A stretch of 43,272 nucleotides of DNA from Clostridiales bacterium (GTDB taxonomy: Bacteria; Bacillota; Clostridia; Oscillospirales; Oscillospiraceae), in NCBI GenBank assembly GCA_021201185.1, contig JAJQFJ010000074.1, forward strand, positions 1 to 43,272, read 5' to 3'. The notes beneath the pieces are model-generated. The model was not told the DNA's origin and searched no databases. It saw only the letters and a list, made by a program, of their open reading frames with translations. This document shows, piece after piece, positions 25,661 to 32,800 of this stretch (position 1 is the first letter of the stretch; every line of letters begins with the position of its first letter). The translations under genes and the position numbers were made by a program.

Positions 25661-25837
25661 ATGAAATATGAGCTTTGTCCCCGGCTGCCGGACCCTCAGG
25701 CGGTCCTGCCCGCCGGGTACTGCGATGCCTGTGGCGGGGAGGTGTATCCCGGGGACCGGGTATACCGGGGAGACGGGGTGCTGTGTCACTGGGAGTGCCT
25801 GACAGAGGAGGTCATGGAGCCTCCCGGCCCGTCATAG
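25661..25837 (+). CDS. Small Cys-rich (zinc-ribbon-like) protein, unknown function
   Basis: The 58-residue protein starts MKYELCPRLP and carries a probable metal site, CDACGGEVYPGDRVYR followed by LCHWECL, giving CxxC and CxxxC spacing. Short proteins with this CGGE.YPGDR pattern are common hypotheticals in clostridia and their phages; none has an assigned role that I know. The ATG at 25661 is preferred because GGGAGGAG lies about 10 nt before it, whereas ATG 25652 abuts that site. It converges on the lacI-type gene, the two stops overlapping by 6 nt. Confidence 0.6.
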   Translation: MKYELCPRLPDPQAVLPAGYCDACGGEVYPGDRVYRGDGVLCHWECLTEEVMEPPGPS

Positions 25838-26866
25838 GAAATAATCGAAATTGCTGCACAGCACCGGGCCGATGGGGATTCGGAAGCAGGACTGATCCAG
25901 CTTGCCGGTGACCAGGTAGCGGTAGAGCAGCTGCACAGCGTTGTAGCTCTGAAGGCTGGGGTCCTGCCAGATGGCGGCGTCTATGGTGCCGTCCAGGAGG
26001 TAGGGGCGCAGCTCCTCAAAGACGTCGGTGCAGACGTACCGCACCTTTCCCGCCAGCCCCATCCGTTTCAGGCACTGACAGACCGGCAGGGCGTTCCGGG
26101 TCATGGAGCAGTAGATTCCGGTGACGTCATCCAGGCTGAGCAGCACCTTCTCCAGCTCGCTCCGGAGGCTGGAGCGGCTGGAGTTGTTGATCTCCAGGAG
26201 GGAGATCTCCGGGTCGTGCTGTTGAATATAGGAGTAAAATCCGGTGGTATTCTCCCGGAGGATGCTCAGGCGCTTGTCGCCCCCCACGATGACGATGCGC
26301 CGGTGCCGTCCATCCAGCTTAACCAGCAGCTCCGCCGCCAGCTCCCCCATCTGCCGGGCGGGGGCGGTGACGCAGGCCAGGCGGCCGGAGGCCGGGGCGT
26401 CGGCGTTGAAGGTGACCACCGGGATGTCCCGCTCCCGGAAGCGGCCCAGGACGGTGTCCAGCCGCTCGTCGTCCAGACAGTAGGCCGCCACCCCCTGGAT
26501 CTTTCCCTCGTCCAGGAGGTTCCGGAGCAGCTTTTCCTCCTGCCGCCAGTCCGCGCCGCAAGATAAAAGCTGCACGCTGGCCCCCTGGGAGGCCAGCTCC
26601 CGGGCCGCCCGCTCCGCCCCCTGGGTCAGCTTTTCGTGGAAGGAGTTGCGCTGCTCCGGCCGCCCCGGGCAGAGCACCGCCAGGCGGAGGTCTCCCCGTT
26701 TCAGGGAGGACGCGGAGGGATTCACCGTATAGTGCAGCTCCTCCACCACGGCCAGGACCCGTTTTCGGGTCTCCTCCCCCACGCCCGGCTTTCCATAGAT
26801 ACATTTATGCACCGTGCCGATGGACACTCCTGCCCGCTCCGCCACATCCTTTAGTGTACAAGCCAT
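25832..26866 (-). CDS. LacI-family transcriptional regulator, probable glucuronate regulator
   Basis: The 344-residue protein has an N-terminal helix-turn-helix (TLKDVAERAGVSIGTVHKC) and hinge helix region (NPSASSLKRG). A periplasmic-binding-like effector domain of the LacI/GalR type follows, containing IVIVGGDKR, GIYCSMTRNA and VRYVCTDVFEELRPYLLDG. The usual TVSRVLNG of the recognition helix is changed to TVHKCIYG. It is divergent from the glucuronate operon. A perfect palindrome of LacI-operator type abuts its own -35 box. It probably represses both directions and is released by a hexuronate-derived inducer. The ribosome site is GGAGGG, 7 nt before ATG. Confidence 0.9.
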   Translation of the reverse strand: MACTLKDVAERAGVSIGTVHKCIYGKPGVGEETRKRVLAVVEELHYTVNPSASSLKRGDLRLAVLCPGRPEQRNSFHEKLTQGAERAARELASQGASVQLLSCGADWRQEEKLLRNLLDEGKIQGVAAYCLDDERLDTVLGRFRERDIPVVTFNADAPASGRLACVTAPARQMGELAAELLVKLDGRHRRIVIVGGDKRLSILRENTTGFYSYIQQHDPEISLLEINNSSRSSLRSELEKVLLSLDDVTGIYCSMTRNALPVCQCLKRMGLAGKVRYVCTDVFEELRPYLLDGTIDAAIWQDPSLQSYNAVQLLYRYLVTGKLDQSCFRIPIGPVLCSNFDYFL

Positions 26867-26952
26867 AGTAAACCCTCCGGCGACGGGACTGCTCCCGTCG
26901 TTTTTCTTTCTTTTTCCCGGAAAAAGTATCCGAAATTCTCTTTGCTTTGCCG

Positions 26953-26981
26953 ATTATACCATCATTTTGCTATCTCCGCAA
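26953..26981 (-). promoter_or_regulatory. Promoter of the lacI-type regulator gene
   Basis: On the minus strand TTGCGG, 17 nt, then a perfect TATAAT, about 87 nt from the start codon. The operator at 26982-26993 abuts the -35 hexamer, which suggests autoregulation. Confidence 0.65.
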
Positions 26982-26993
26982 GTAAACGTTTAC
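26982..26993. promoter_or_regulatory. LacI/CcpA-type operator palindrome
   Basis: GTAAACGTTTAC is a perfect 12-bp palindrome with the central CG typical of LacI-family operators. The wider 14-mer also matches the CcpA cre consensus at 12 positions. It lies between the divergent lacI-type and uxaC genes. Confidence 0.7.
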
Positions 26994-27092
26994 CTGTTTC
27001 TCCCGTGTTTTTTCTCTTTTTTACCTGTTTCGTCGTCCCTGACTCTGCCATTTTCCCCTTTTTGCACCGTTTTTTCGGATGTTTTTCCGGTC

Positions 27093-27112
27093 TTTTGGTA
27101 AAATTGCCAAAA
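27093..27112. promoter_or_regulatory. Second palindrome in the lacI-uxaC region
   Basis: An inverted repeat with arms TTTTGG and CCAAAA, 8 nt apart, one mismatch in the next base pairs. It may be a further operator for the uxaC promoter. The half site CTTTTGGTAAA also occurs at 25491-25501. Confidence 0.4.
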
Positions 27113-27167
27113 GTGGGATGGGAAATTTGTCAGATAAGAAGAAAACGCAAGCACTTTATTTTAACCT

Positions 27168-27196
27168 TTGCACTTTTCCTGAAAATATGGTATCCT
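27168..27196 (+). promoter_or_regulatory. Candidate promoter of the glucuronate operon
   Basis: TTGCAC, 17 nt, then TATCCT on the plus strand: weak hexamers but ideal spacing, in the AT-rich part of the 433-nt gap (26867-27299). A cre-like 14-mer (11/14) lies just upstream at 27140-27153. The weakness would fit a promoter that needs derepression or activation. Confidence 0.4.
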
Positions 27197-27299
27197 TATC
27201 TCAGCGCAATTTCCGGCTGGCGGAGCCTCTCCGCCGCCTGCACCATTCTGACGCGAAAGGAGCGTAGGGCCGTCTTGACCGCCCGGCCCGTTACAGACT

Positions 27300-28703
27300 A
27301 TGAAACCGTTTCTGGACAAGGATTTTCTCCTGGAGACTCCCACGGCGCAGCACCTCTATCATGACTATGTAGAGGGCCTCCCCCTGGTGGACTACCACTG
27401 CCACATCTCCCCCAAGGAAATCTATGAGGATCGCCGCTTTGACAACCTGGCGGAGGTCTGGCTGGGGGGCGACCACTACAAGTGGCGGGTCATGCGCTCC
27501 AACGGCATCAGCGAGGACTACATCACCGGCGACAAGCCCGCCTTCGAGCGGTTCCAGAAGTTCGCCGAATCCCTGGAGCTGTGCATCGGCAACCCCATGT
27601 ACCACTGGTGTCATCTGGAGCTGAAAAACTACTTCGGCTTTGAGGGCCATCTCAACGGCGACAACGCCAAAGAGGTCTGGGACCTGTGCAACGATAAGCT
27701 GCGCAACGACCCCAACTTCACCGCCCGGGGCCTCATCCGTCAGTCCAACGTAGCCATGATCGGCACCACCGACGACCCGGTGGACTCCCTGGAGTGGCAC
27801 CAGAAGATCGCCGCCGACCCCACCTTTGAGACCAAGGTCTGCCCCTCCTTCCGGCCGGACAAGGCCCTGAACCTCCACAAGGCGGGCTTTGCCGACTACA
27901 TCGCCCAGCTCTCCGCCGTGGTGGGCCGGGAGCTGACCACCGCCCAGGACGTGGCGGACGCTCTGGTGGAGCGCATCGAGTACTTCCACGCCAACGGCTG
28001 CCGGGCGGCGGACCACGGCCTGGACTATGTGATGTATCGCCCCTGCACTCCGGAGGAGGCGGACACCGCCTACCACAAGGCGCTGGCGGGAGAAAAGCTG
28101 ACCATCGAGGAGATCGAGGGCTATCAGACCACCCTGCTCCTGGCCTGCGCCCGGGCCTATGCCCGGCTGGGCATCGCCATGCAGCTCCACTACTCCTGTA
28201 TCCGCAACCCCAATGCCCGGATGTTCGCCCAGCTGGGCCCCGACACCGGCTATGACATCATCGCCAACACCAACTGCACCAACGAGCTGGCTGCCCTGCT
28301 CAGCGACCTGGACGCCACCGGGGAGTGCCCCAAGACCATCCTCTACTCCCTGAACCCCGCCGACAACGCCCAGCTGGACGTGCTCATCGGCGCCTTCCAG
28401 GGCACCGAAGTCCCTGGCAAGATCCAGCATGGCTCCGCCTGGTGGTTCAACGACAACCGGGCGGGCATGGTGGAGCAGATGACCTCTCTGGCCAACCTGA
28501 GTCTGCTGGGGAATTTCATCGGCATGCTCACCGACTCCCGCTCCTTCCTGTCCTACACCCGCCACGAGTACTTCCGCCGGGTCATGTGCAACCTGATCGG
28601 CGGCTGGGTGGAGAACGGGGAGTATCCCGCTGACGAAAAAGCGCTGAAAAAGATCGTCCAGGGCATCAGCTACTACAACGCCGCCCGGTATTTCGATCTC
28701 TGA
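27300..28703 (+). CDS. uxaC: Glucuronate isomerase (uronate isomerase)
   Basis: Converts D-glucuronate to D-fructuronate (and galacturonate to tagaturonate) in the cytoplasm; first step of hexuronate catabolism. The 467-residue protein has the family length and N-terminus (MKPFLDKDFLL). It carries the metal-binding motif VDYHCHISPKEIYED, followed by GTTDDPVDSLEWH, AMQLHYSCIRNPN and RHEYFRRVMCNLIGGWVENG. The ATG is fixed by homology, but no ribosome site lies in the normal window; the nearest AAAGGAG is at 27256-27262, over 35 nt upstream. It leads an operon with fructuronate reductase, eda and kdgK. Confidence 0.95.
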   Translation: MKPFLDKDFLLETPTAQHLYHDYVEGLPLVDYHCHISPKEIYEDRRFDNLAEVWLGGDHYKWRVMRSNGISEDYITGDKPAFERFQKFAESLELCIGNPMYHWCHLELKNYFGFEGHLNGDNAKEVWDLCNDKLRNDPNFTARGLIRQSNVAMIGTTDDPVDSLEWHQKIAADPTFETKVCPSFRPDKALNLHKAGFADYIAQLSAVVGRELTTAQDVADALVERIEYFHANGCRAADHGLDYVMYRPCTPEEADTAYHKALAGEKLTIEEIEGYQTTLLLACARAYARLGIAMQLHYSCIRNPNARMFAQLGPDTGYDIIANTNCTNELAALLSDLDATGECPKTILYSLNPADNAQLDVLIGAFQGTEVPGKIQHGSAWWFNDNRAGMVEQMTSLANLSLLGNFIGMLTDSRSFLSYTRHEYFRRVMCNLIGGWVENGEYPADEKALKKIVQGISYYNAARYFDL

Positions 28704-28795
28704 TTATGTTGTCCCTCTGGCGGAAGCCAGCTTAATTACCGCCGGCCGGACAGGCCGTCCGTCTCCGGCAATCACACAGAAATGGAGTGTTTCAA

Positions 28796-29641
28796 ATGAT
28801 CGATCTTCCTCTGAACGTTGATTTCTCCGGCAAAGTTGTCGTCGTCACCGGCGCCGGCGGCGTGCTCTGCGGCACCATGGCCCGGGCCTTCGCCCAGGCA
28901 GGCGCTAAGGTGGCCGCCCTCGACCTGAACGAGGACGCTGTCAAAAAGCTGGCCGACGAGTGCAAGGCCGAGGGCTTTGTCTGCGAGGGCTACAAGGCCA
29001 ACGTCCTGGACGCCGAGGTCCTGGAGAGTGTCCATCAGCAGGTCCTGGCCGACTTGGGCCCCTGCGACATTCTCATCAACGGCGCCGGCGGCAACAATGC
29101 CCGCGCCCAGACCGACAACGAGTATCAGCATGAGGCCAAGGAGGGCCAGAAGACCTTCTTCGACCTGGATCAGGGCGGCGTGGACTTCGTGTTCAAGCTG
29201 AACTTCCAGGGCACCCTTCTCCCCACCCAGGCCTTTGCCAAGGACATGGTGGAGCGCAAGTCCGGCTGCATCCTGAACATCTCCTCCATGAACGCTTACA
29301 CCCCGCTGACCAAGATCCCTGCCTACTCCGGCGCAAAGGCCGCCGTCAGCAACTTTACTCAGTGGCTGGCCACCCACTTTGCGGGCACCGGCATCCGCTG
29401 CAACGCCATTGCCCCGGGCTTCCTGGTCTCCAACCAGAACCGCAGACTGCTGTTCAATGAGGACGGCACCCCCACCGCCCGTTCCGGCAAGATCCTGGCC
29501 GGGACTCCCACCGGCCGCTTCGTGGAGAGCGAGGAGCTGCTGGGCGGCGTGTTCTTCCTGTGCGACGACAAGGCCGCCAGCGCCATCACCGGCGTGATCC
29601 TGCCCATCGACGCAGGCTTCTCCGCCTATTCCGGAGTGTAA
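28796..29641 (+). CDS. uxuB: SDR-family D-fructuronate (mannonate) oxidoreductase
   Basis: Predicted to reduce D-fructuronate to D-mannonate with NAD(P)H. The 281-residue short-chain dehydrogenase has the nucleotide motif VVVVTGAGGVLCG (about residues 13-26), NGAGGNN (95-101), and catalytic Ser/Tyr177/Lys181 in NISSMNAYT...AYSGAKAAV. Bacillus-type UxuB (YjmF) is an SDR, unlike the unrelated E. coli enzyme, and the loop with HEAKEGQKTFFDLD fits that group. ATG 28796 has GGAG 9 nt upstream. It lies 92 nt after uxaC and 3 nt before the next gene. The role is inferred from family plus context. Confidence 0.85.
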   Translation: MIDLPLNVDFSGKVVVVTGAGGVLCGTMARAFAQAGAKVAALDLNEDAVKKLADECKAEGFVCEGYKANVLDAEVLESVHQQVLADLGPCDILINGAGGNNARAQTDNEYQHEAKEGQKTFFDLDQGGVDFVFKLNFQGTLLPTQAFAKDMVERKSGCILNISSMNAYTPLTKIPAYSGAKAAVSNFTQWLATHFAGTGIRCNAIAPGFLVSNQNRRLLFNEDGTPTARSGKILAGTPTGRFVESEELLGGVFFLCDDKAASAITGVILPIDAGFSAYSGV

Positions 29642-29644
29642 TTG

Positions 29645-30946
29645 ATGTCGCTCCATGTGATGGAGGAGGCCAACCGGTGCCTGGGCTGTAAAAAGCCCAG
29701 GTGCCAGGAGGGCTGTCCCATCCATACAAATATCCCGGAGGTCATCCGTCTGCTGAAAGCGGGCAAGCTGGACGATGCGGGCTGGATGCTCTTTGAGAAC
29801 AACCCCCTGACCACCGTGTGCAGCCTGGTCTGCAACCACGAGGGCCAGTGCGAGGGCCACTGTGTCCAGGGCATCAAGGGTACGCCTGTTCACTTCTCTG
29901 TCATCGAGAACTACATCTCCACCACCTATGCCAACAAGATGGTGAAGGGTCCCGCCCCGTCCAACGGGCGGAAGGCCGCTGTCATCGGGGCCGGACCTGC
30001 GGGTCTGACCATCGCCATTATCCTGGCCCGGTACGGCTATCAGGTGACCATCTTCGACAGCCGGGACAAGATCGGCGGCGTGTTGCGGTACGGCATCCCC
30101 GACTTCCGGCTTCCCGACTCGGTGCTGGACGATCTGGCCTATCGGCATCTGGAGCTGAAAGGTATCCAGTTCCGGCCCAACACCTATATCGGCGGGGCTA
30201 TCACCATCGACGATATGTTCCGGGACGGCTACCAGAGCATCTTTGTGGGGGCCGGTCTGTGGAAGCCCAACAAGCTCCGCATCCGGGGAGAAAGCCTGGG
30301 CACCGTGGCCTATGCCATCAACTACCTGGCCAGCCCCGACGCCTTCCACCTGGGGGAGCGGGTCATGATCATCGGCACGGGCAATTCCGCCATGGACTGC
30401 GCCCGGACCTCCGTGCGCAAGGGTGCCAGACACGTCACCTGCGTCTCCCGGACGGACGAGATCACCGCCAGCCAGTATGAGTCCAGCTACGCCAAGCTGG
30501 AGGGAGTGGACTTTCTCATGGACAAGTGCACTCTGGAAATTCGGGATGACGGCGTGATTTTGGCAGACAGCTTTACAGACGAGAACGGCAAAATTCAGCC
30601 TGTCTCCGGCACAGAGAAGCTGTACCCCTGTGATTTCGTCATCATTGCCGTCAGCCAGGGAGCGGAGAGCAACCTGGTCACCTCCACCAAGGGCATCGAC
30701 ACCAGTCACTCCGGTCTGCTCACCGTGGACGAGGACGGACACACCAGCCGTCCCGGGGTCTTTGCCGCAGGCGATGCAGTCAACGGGGCCCGGACGGTGG
30801 TGGAGGCCGTGGCCAACGGCAAGCGGGTGGCGGAGGCCATGCATGAGTATATGCAGTCCCTCCCCATGCCGAAAACCACCGATTACCCGGACGCTCCGGT
30901 GGCTACCTCTGTCCATGCCTCCGCTCAGACGGGACAGCTGCTCTGA
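29645..30946 (+). CDS. GltD-like NAD(P)-dependent Fe-S flavoprotein
   Basis: The 433-residue protein resembles the glutamate synthase small subunit and related NADPH:acceptor modules. The N-terminal cysteine-rich domain CLGCKKPRCQEGCPIHTNIP, then CSLVCNHEGQCEGHCV, should bind two [4Fe-4S] clusters. The FAD site is VIGAGPAGLTIAIILARYG (about 118-136), the NAD(P) site is MIIGTGNSAMDCARTSV, and the FAD-closing motif is FAAGDAVNGARTVVEAVANG. No glutamate synthase large subunit is nearby. It begins 3 nt after the uxuB stop and is followed by eda, so it belongs to the glucuronate operon. Its job there is unknown; shuttling electrons for reoxidation or for an Fe-S enzyme is possible. Confidence 0.88.
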   Translation: MSLHVMEEANRCLGCKKPRCQEGCPIHTNIPEVIRLLKAGKLDDAGWMLFENNPLTTVCSLVCNHEGQCEGHCVQGIKGTPVHFSVIENYISTTYANKMVKGPAPSNGRKAAVIGAGPAGLTIAIILARYGYQVTIFDSRDKIGGVLRYGIPDFRLPDSVLDDLAYRHLELKGIQFRPNTYIGGAITIDDMFRDGYQSIFVGAGLWKPNKLRIRGESLGTVAYAINYLASPDAFHLGERVMIIGTGNSAMDCARTSVRKGARHVTCVSRTDEITASQYESSYAKLEGVDFLMDKCTLEIRDDGVILADSFTDENGKIQPVSGTEKLYPCDFVIIAVSQGAESNLVTSTKGIDTSHSGLLTVDEDGHTSRPGVFAAGDAVNGARTVVEAVANGKRVAEAMHEYMQSLPMPKTTDYPDAPVATSVHASAQTGQLL

Positions 30947-30972
30947 ATCTCATAAAAAGGAGAGAATATCCC

Positions 30973-31614
30973 ATGAATGCATTTAACCAGGCCATTTCCG
31001 ACATTGGCGTCGTGCCTGTCATCAAGCTGAACCACCCGGAGCGGGACGCCGCCCCCCTGGCCAAGGCCCTTTGCGAGGGTGGCCTGCCCGTGGCGGAGGT
31101 CACCTTCCGGGCCGCCGGTGCGGACAAGGCCATCAAGATCATGAAGGAGACCTGCCCTGACATGATCGTGGGCGCGGGCACCGTTCTGACCGTGGCCCAG
31201 GTGGACGCCGCCGTGGCCGCAGGCGCTCAGTTCATCGTCTCCCCCGGCTTCAACTACAAGCTGGCGGACAAGTGCCAGGAGCTGAACCTGCCCTACTACC
31301 CCGGCTGCACCACTCCTACCGAGTACCAGATGGCCCTGGAGTACGGCTATGAGGTACTGAAATTCTTCCCCGCTGAGCAGTCCGGCGGTCTGGCCAAGAT
31401 CAAGGCCATGAGCGCCCCCTTCGCCATGTTCAAGATTATGCCCACCGGCGGTATCAGCCTGAAGAACCTGGAGGAGTATCTCTCCTGCCCGGTGATCGCA
31501 GCCTGCGGCGGCAGCTACATGGTCAAGGCCGACGATATTGAGTCCGGCAACTGGGACAAGATCATCGACCTGTGCAAGCAGTCCCGGGCCATCGTGGACA
31601 AGGTCCGCGGCTAA
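30973..31614 (+). CDS. eda: 2-keto-3-deoxy-6-phosphogluconate aldolase
   Basis: Cleaves KDPG to pyruvate and glyceraldehyde 3-phosphate, the last step of the hexuronate branch. The 213-residue class I aldolase has the Schiff-base lysine in EVLKFFPAE (Lys130). Other family motifs are PVAEVTFRA, DMIVGAGTVL, GCTTPTEYQMALEYG and IMPTGGIS. The ribosome site AAAAAGGAGAG lies at good distance. It sits between the GltD-like gene and kdgK. Confidence 0.95.
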   Translation: MNAFNQAISDIGVVPVIKLNHPERDAAPLAKALCEGGLPVAEVTFRAAGADKAIKIMKETCPDMIVGAGTVLTVAQVDAAVAAGAQFIVSPGFNYKLADKCQELNLPYYPGCTTPTEYQMALEYGYEVLKFFPAEQSGGLAKIKAMSAPFAMFKIMPTGGISLKNLEEYLSCPVIAACGGSYMVKADDIESGNWDKIIDLCKQSRAIVDKVRG

Positions 31615-31646
31615 GCGTTACCAATACAGAAAGGATCTGATTTCCC

Positions 31647-32675
31647 TTGGGTAAAGTTATCACCTTCGGCGAGCTGATGGTTCGTCTCCAGCCCTACAAC
31701 TATGAGCGGTTCGTTCAGGCCAACAACCTGGAGTTCACCTTCGGCGGCGGCGAGGCCAACGTGGCCGTCTCCCTGGCCAACTATGGCCTGGATGCCGCCT
31801 TCGTCACCAAGCTCCCCGCCCACGCCATCGGCCAGGCGGCCATCAACAGCCTCCGCCGCTACGGCGTGGACACCAGCATGATCGTCCGGGGCGGCGACCG
31901 TGTGGGCATCTATTACAACGAGAAGGGCGCCTCCCAGCGGGGCAGCGTCTGCATCTATGACCGGGCCAACAGCGCCATCCAGCTGGCTCAGCCCTCCGAC
32001 TTCGACTGGGACAAGATCTTTGAGGGTGCCGACTGGTTCCACTTCACCGGCATCACCCCGGCTCTCGGCCCCAACGTGGTGGAGATCTGCAAGGAGGCCT
32101 GCAAGGCCGCCAAGGCCCATGGCGTCAAGATCTCCTGCGATCTGAACTATCGCGGCAAGCTGTGGACCCGCGCCCAGGCCCGGGAGGCTATGACCGACCT
32201 GTGCCAGTACGTGGACGTGTGCATCTCCAACGAGGAGGACGCCAAGGACGTGTTCGGCATCGAGGCCGAGGCCACCGATATCTATGGCGGCACCCTGAAC
32301 CATGAGGGCTACAAGTCCGTGGCCAAGCAGCTGGCGGACAAGTTCGGCTTCGAGAAGGTGGCCATCACCCTCCGGGAGTCCCACAGCGCCTCCGACAACG
32401 GCTGGAGCGCCATGCTGTACAACGTGGCTACCGATGAGTACTGCTTCAGCAAGAAGTACGAGCTGCGCATCGTTGACCGTGTGGGCGGCGGCGACAGCTT
32501 CGGCGGCGGCCTGATCTATGCCCTGCTCACCGGCAAGGACACCCAGGCGGCGGTGGAGTTCGCCGTGGCGGCCTCCGCCCTCAAGCACACCATCGAGGGC
32601 GACTACAACATGGTCTCCGTCTCCGAGGTGGAGAAGCTGGCCGGCGGCGACGGCTCCGGCCGTATCCAGCGGTAA
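31647..32675 (+). CDS. kdgK: 2-keto-3-deoxygluconate kinase
   Basis: Phosphorylates KDG to KDPG for the aldolase encoded just upstream. The 342-residue PfkB/ribokinase fold protein shows KVITFGELMVRL, NNLEFTFGGGEANVAVSLA, a central SCDLNYRGKLW and the catalytic DRVGGGDSFGGG (Asp283). The initiation codon is TTG at 31647, with AAAGGAT about 12 nt upstream, and no ATG is available at the conserved N-terminus. Inefficient initiation may keep its level below that of the other operon products. It is the last gene before the terminator at 32697-32738. Confidence 0.93.
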   Translation: MGKVITFGELMVRLQPYNYERFVQANNLEFTFGGGEANVAVSLANYGLDAAFVTKLPAHAIGQAAINSLRRYGVDTSMIVRGGDRVGIYYNEKGASQRGSVCIYDRANSAIQLAQPSDFDWDKIFEGADWFHFTGITPALGPNVVEICKEACKAAKAHGVKISCDLNYRGKLWTRAQAREAMTDLCQYVDVCISNEEDAKDVFGIEAEATDIYGGTLNHEGYKSVAKQLADKFGFEKVAITLRESHSASDNGWSAMLYNVATDEYCFSKKYELRIVDRVGGGDSFGGGLIYALLTGKDTQAAVEFAVAASALKHTIEGDYNMVSVSEVEKLAGGDGSGRIQR

Positions 32676-32696
32676 GCGATCTCTTTTCAAACATTC

Positions 32697-32738
32697 ACGC
32701 CCCTGCACTGTCTCCGGACGGTGCAGGGGCGTAATTTT
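32697..32738 (+). terminator. Terminator of the glucuronate operon
   Basis: A 12-bp perfect stem (ACGCCCCTGCAC) is followed by AATTTTGCC on the plus strand, 20 nt after the kdgK stop. Confidence 0.8.
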
Positions 32739-32767
32739 GCCGCCCGCCGGAGGCTCCGGCGGGCGGC
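32739..32767 (-). terminator. GC-rich hairpin at the convergent end of glgA
   Basis: A 12-bp perfect stem (GCCGCCCGCCGG) with a 5-nt loop, 33 nt past the glgA stop. No T-run follows on the minus strand. Together with the neighbouring hairpin it separates the two convergent operons. Confidence 0.45.
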
Positions 32768-32800
32768 AGATGGTTTCTATGGCATTTTGCAGGGGTTGCC

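Noticed and set aside
28772..30916. A 714-codon minus-strand frame across uxuB and the GltD-like gene
   Set aside because: It spans two recognised plus-strand genes and their gap and contains no recognisable domain.
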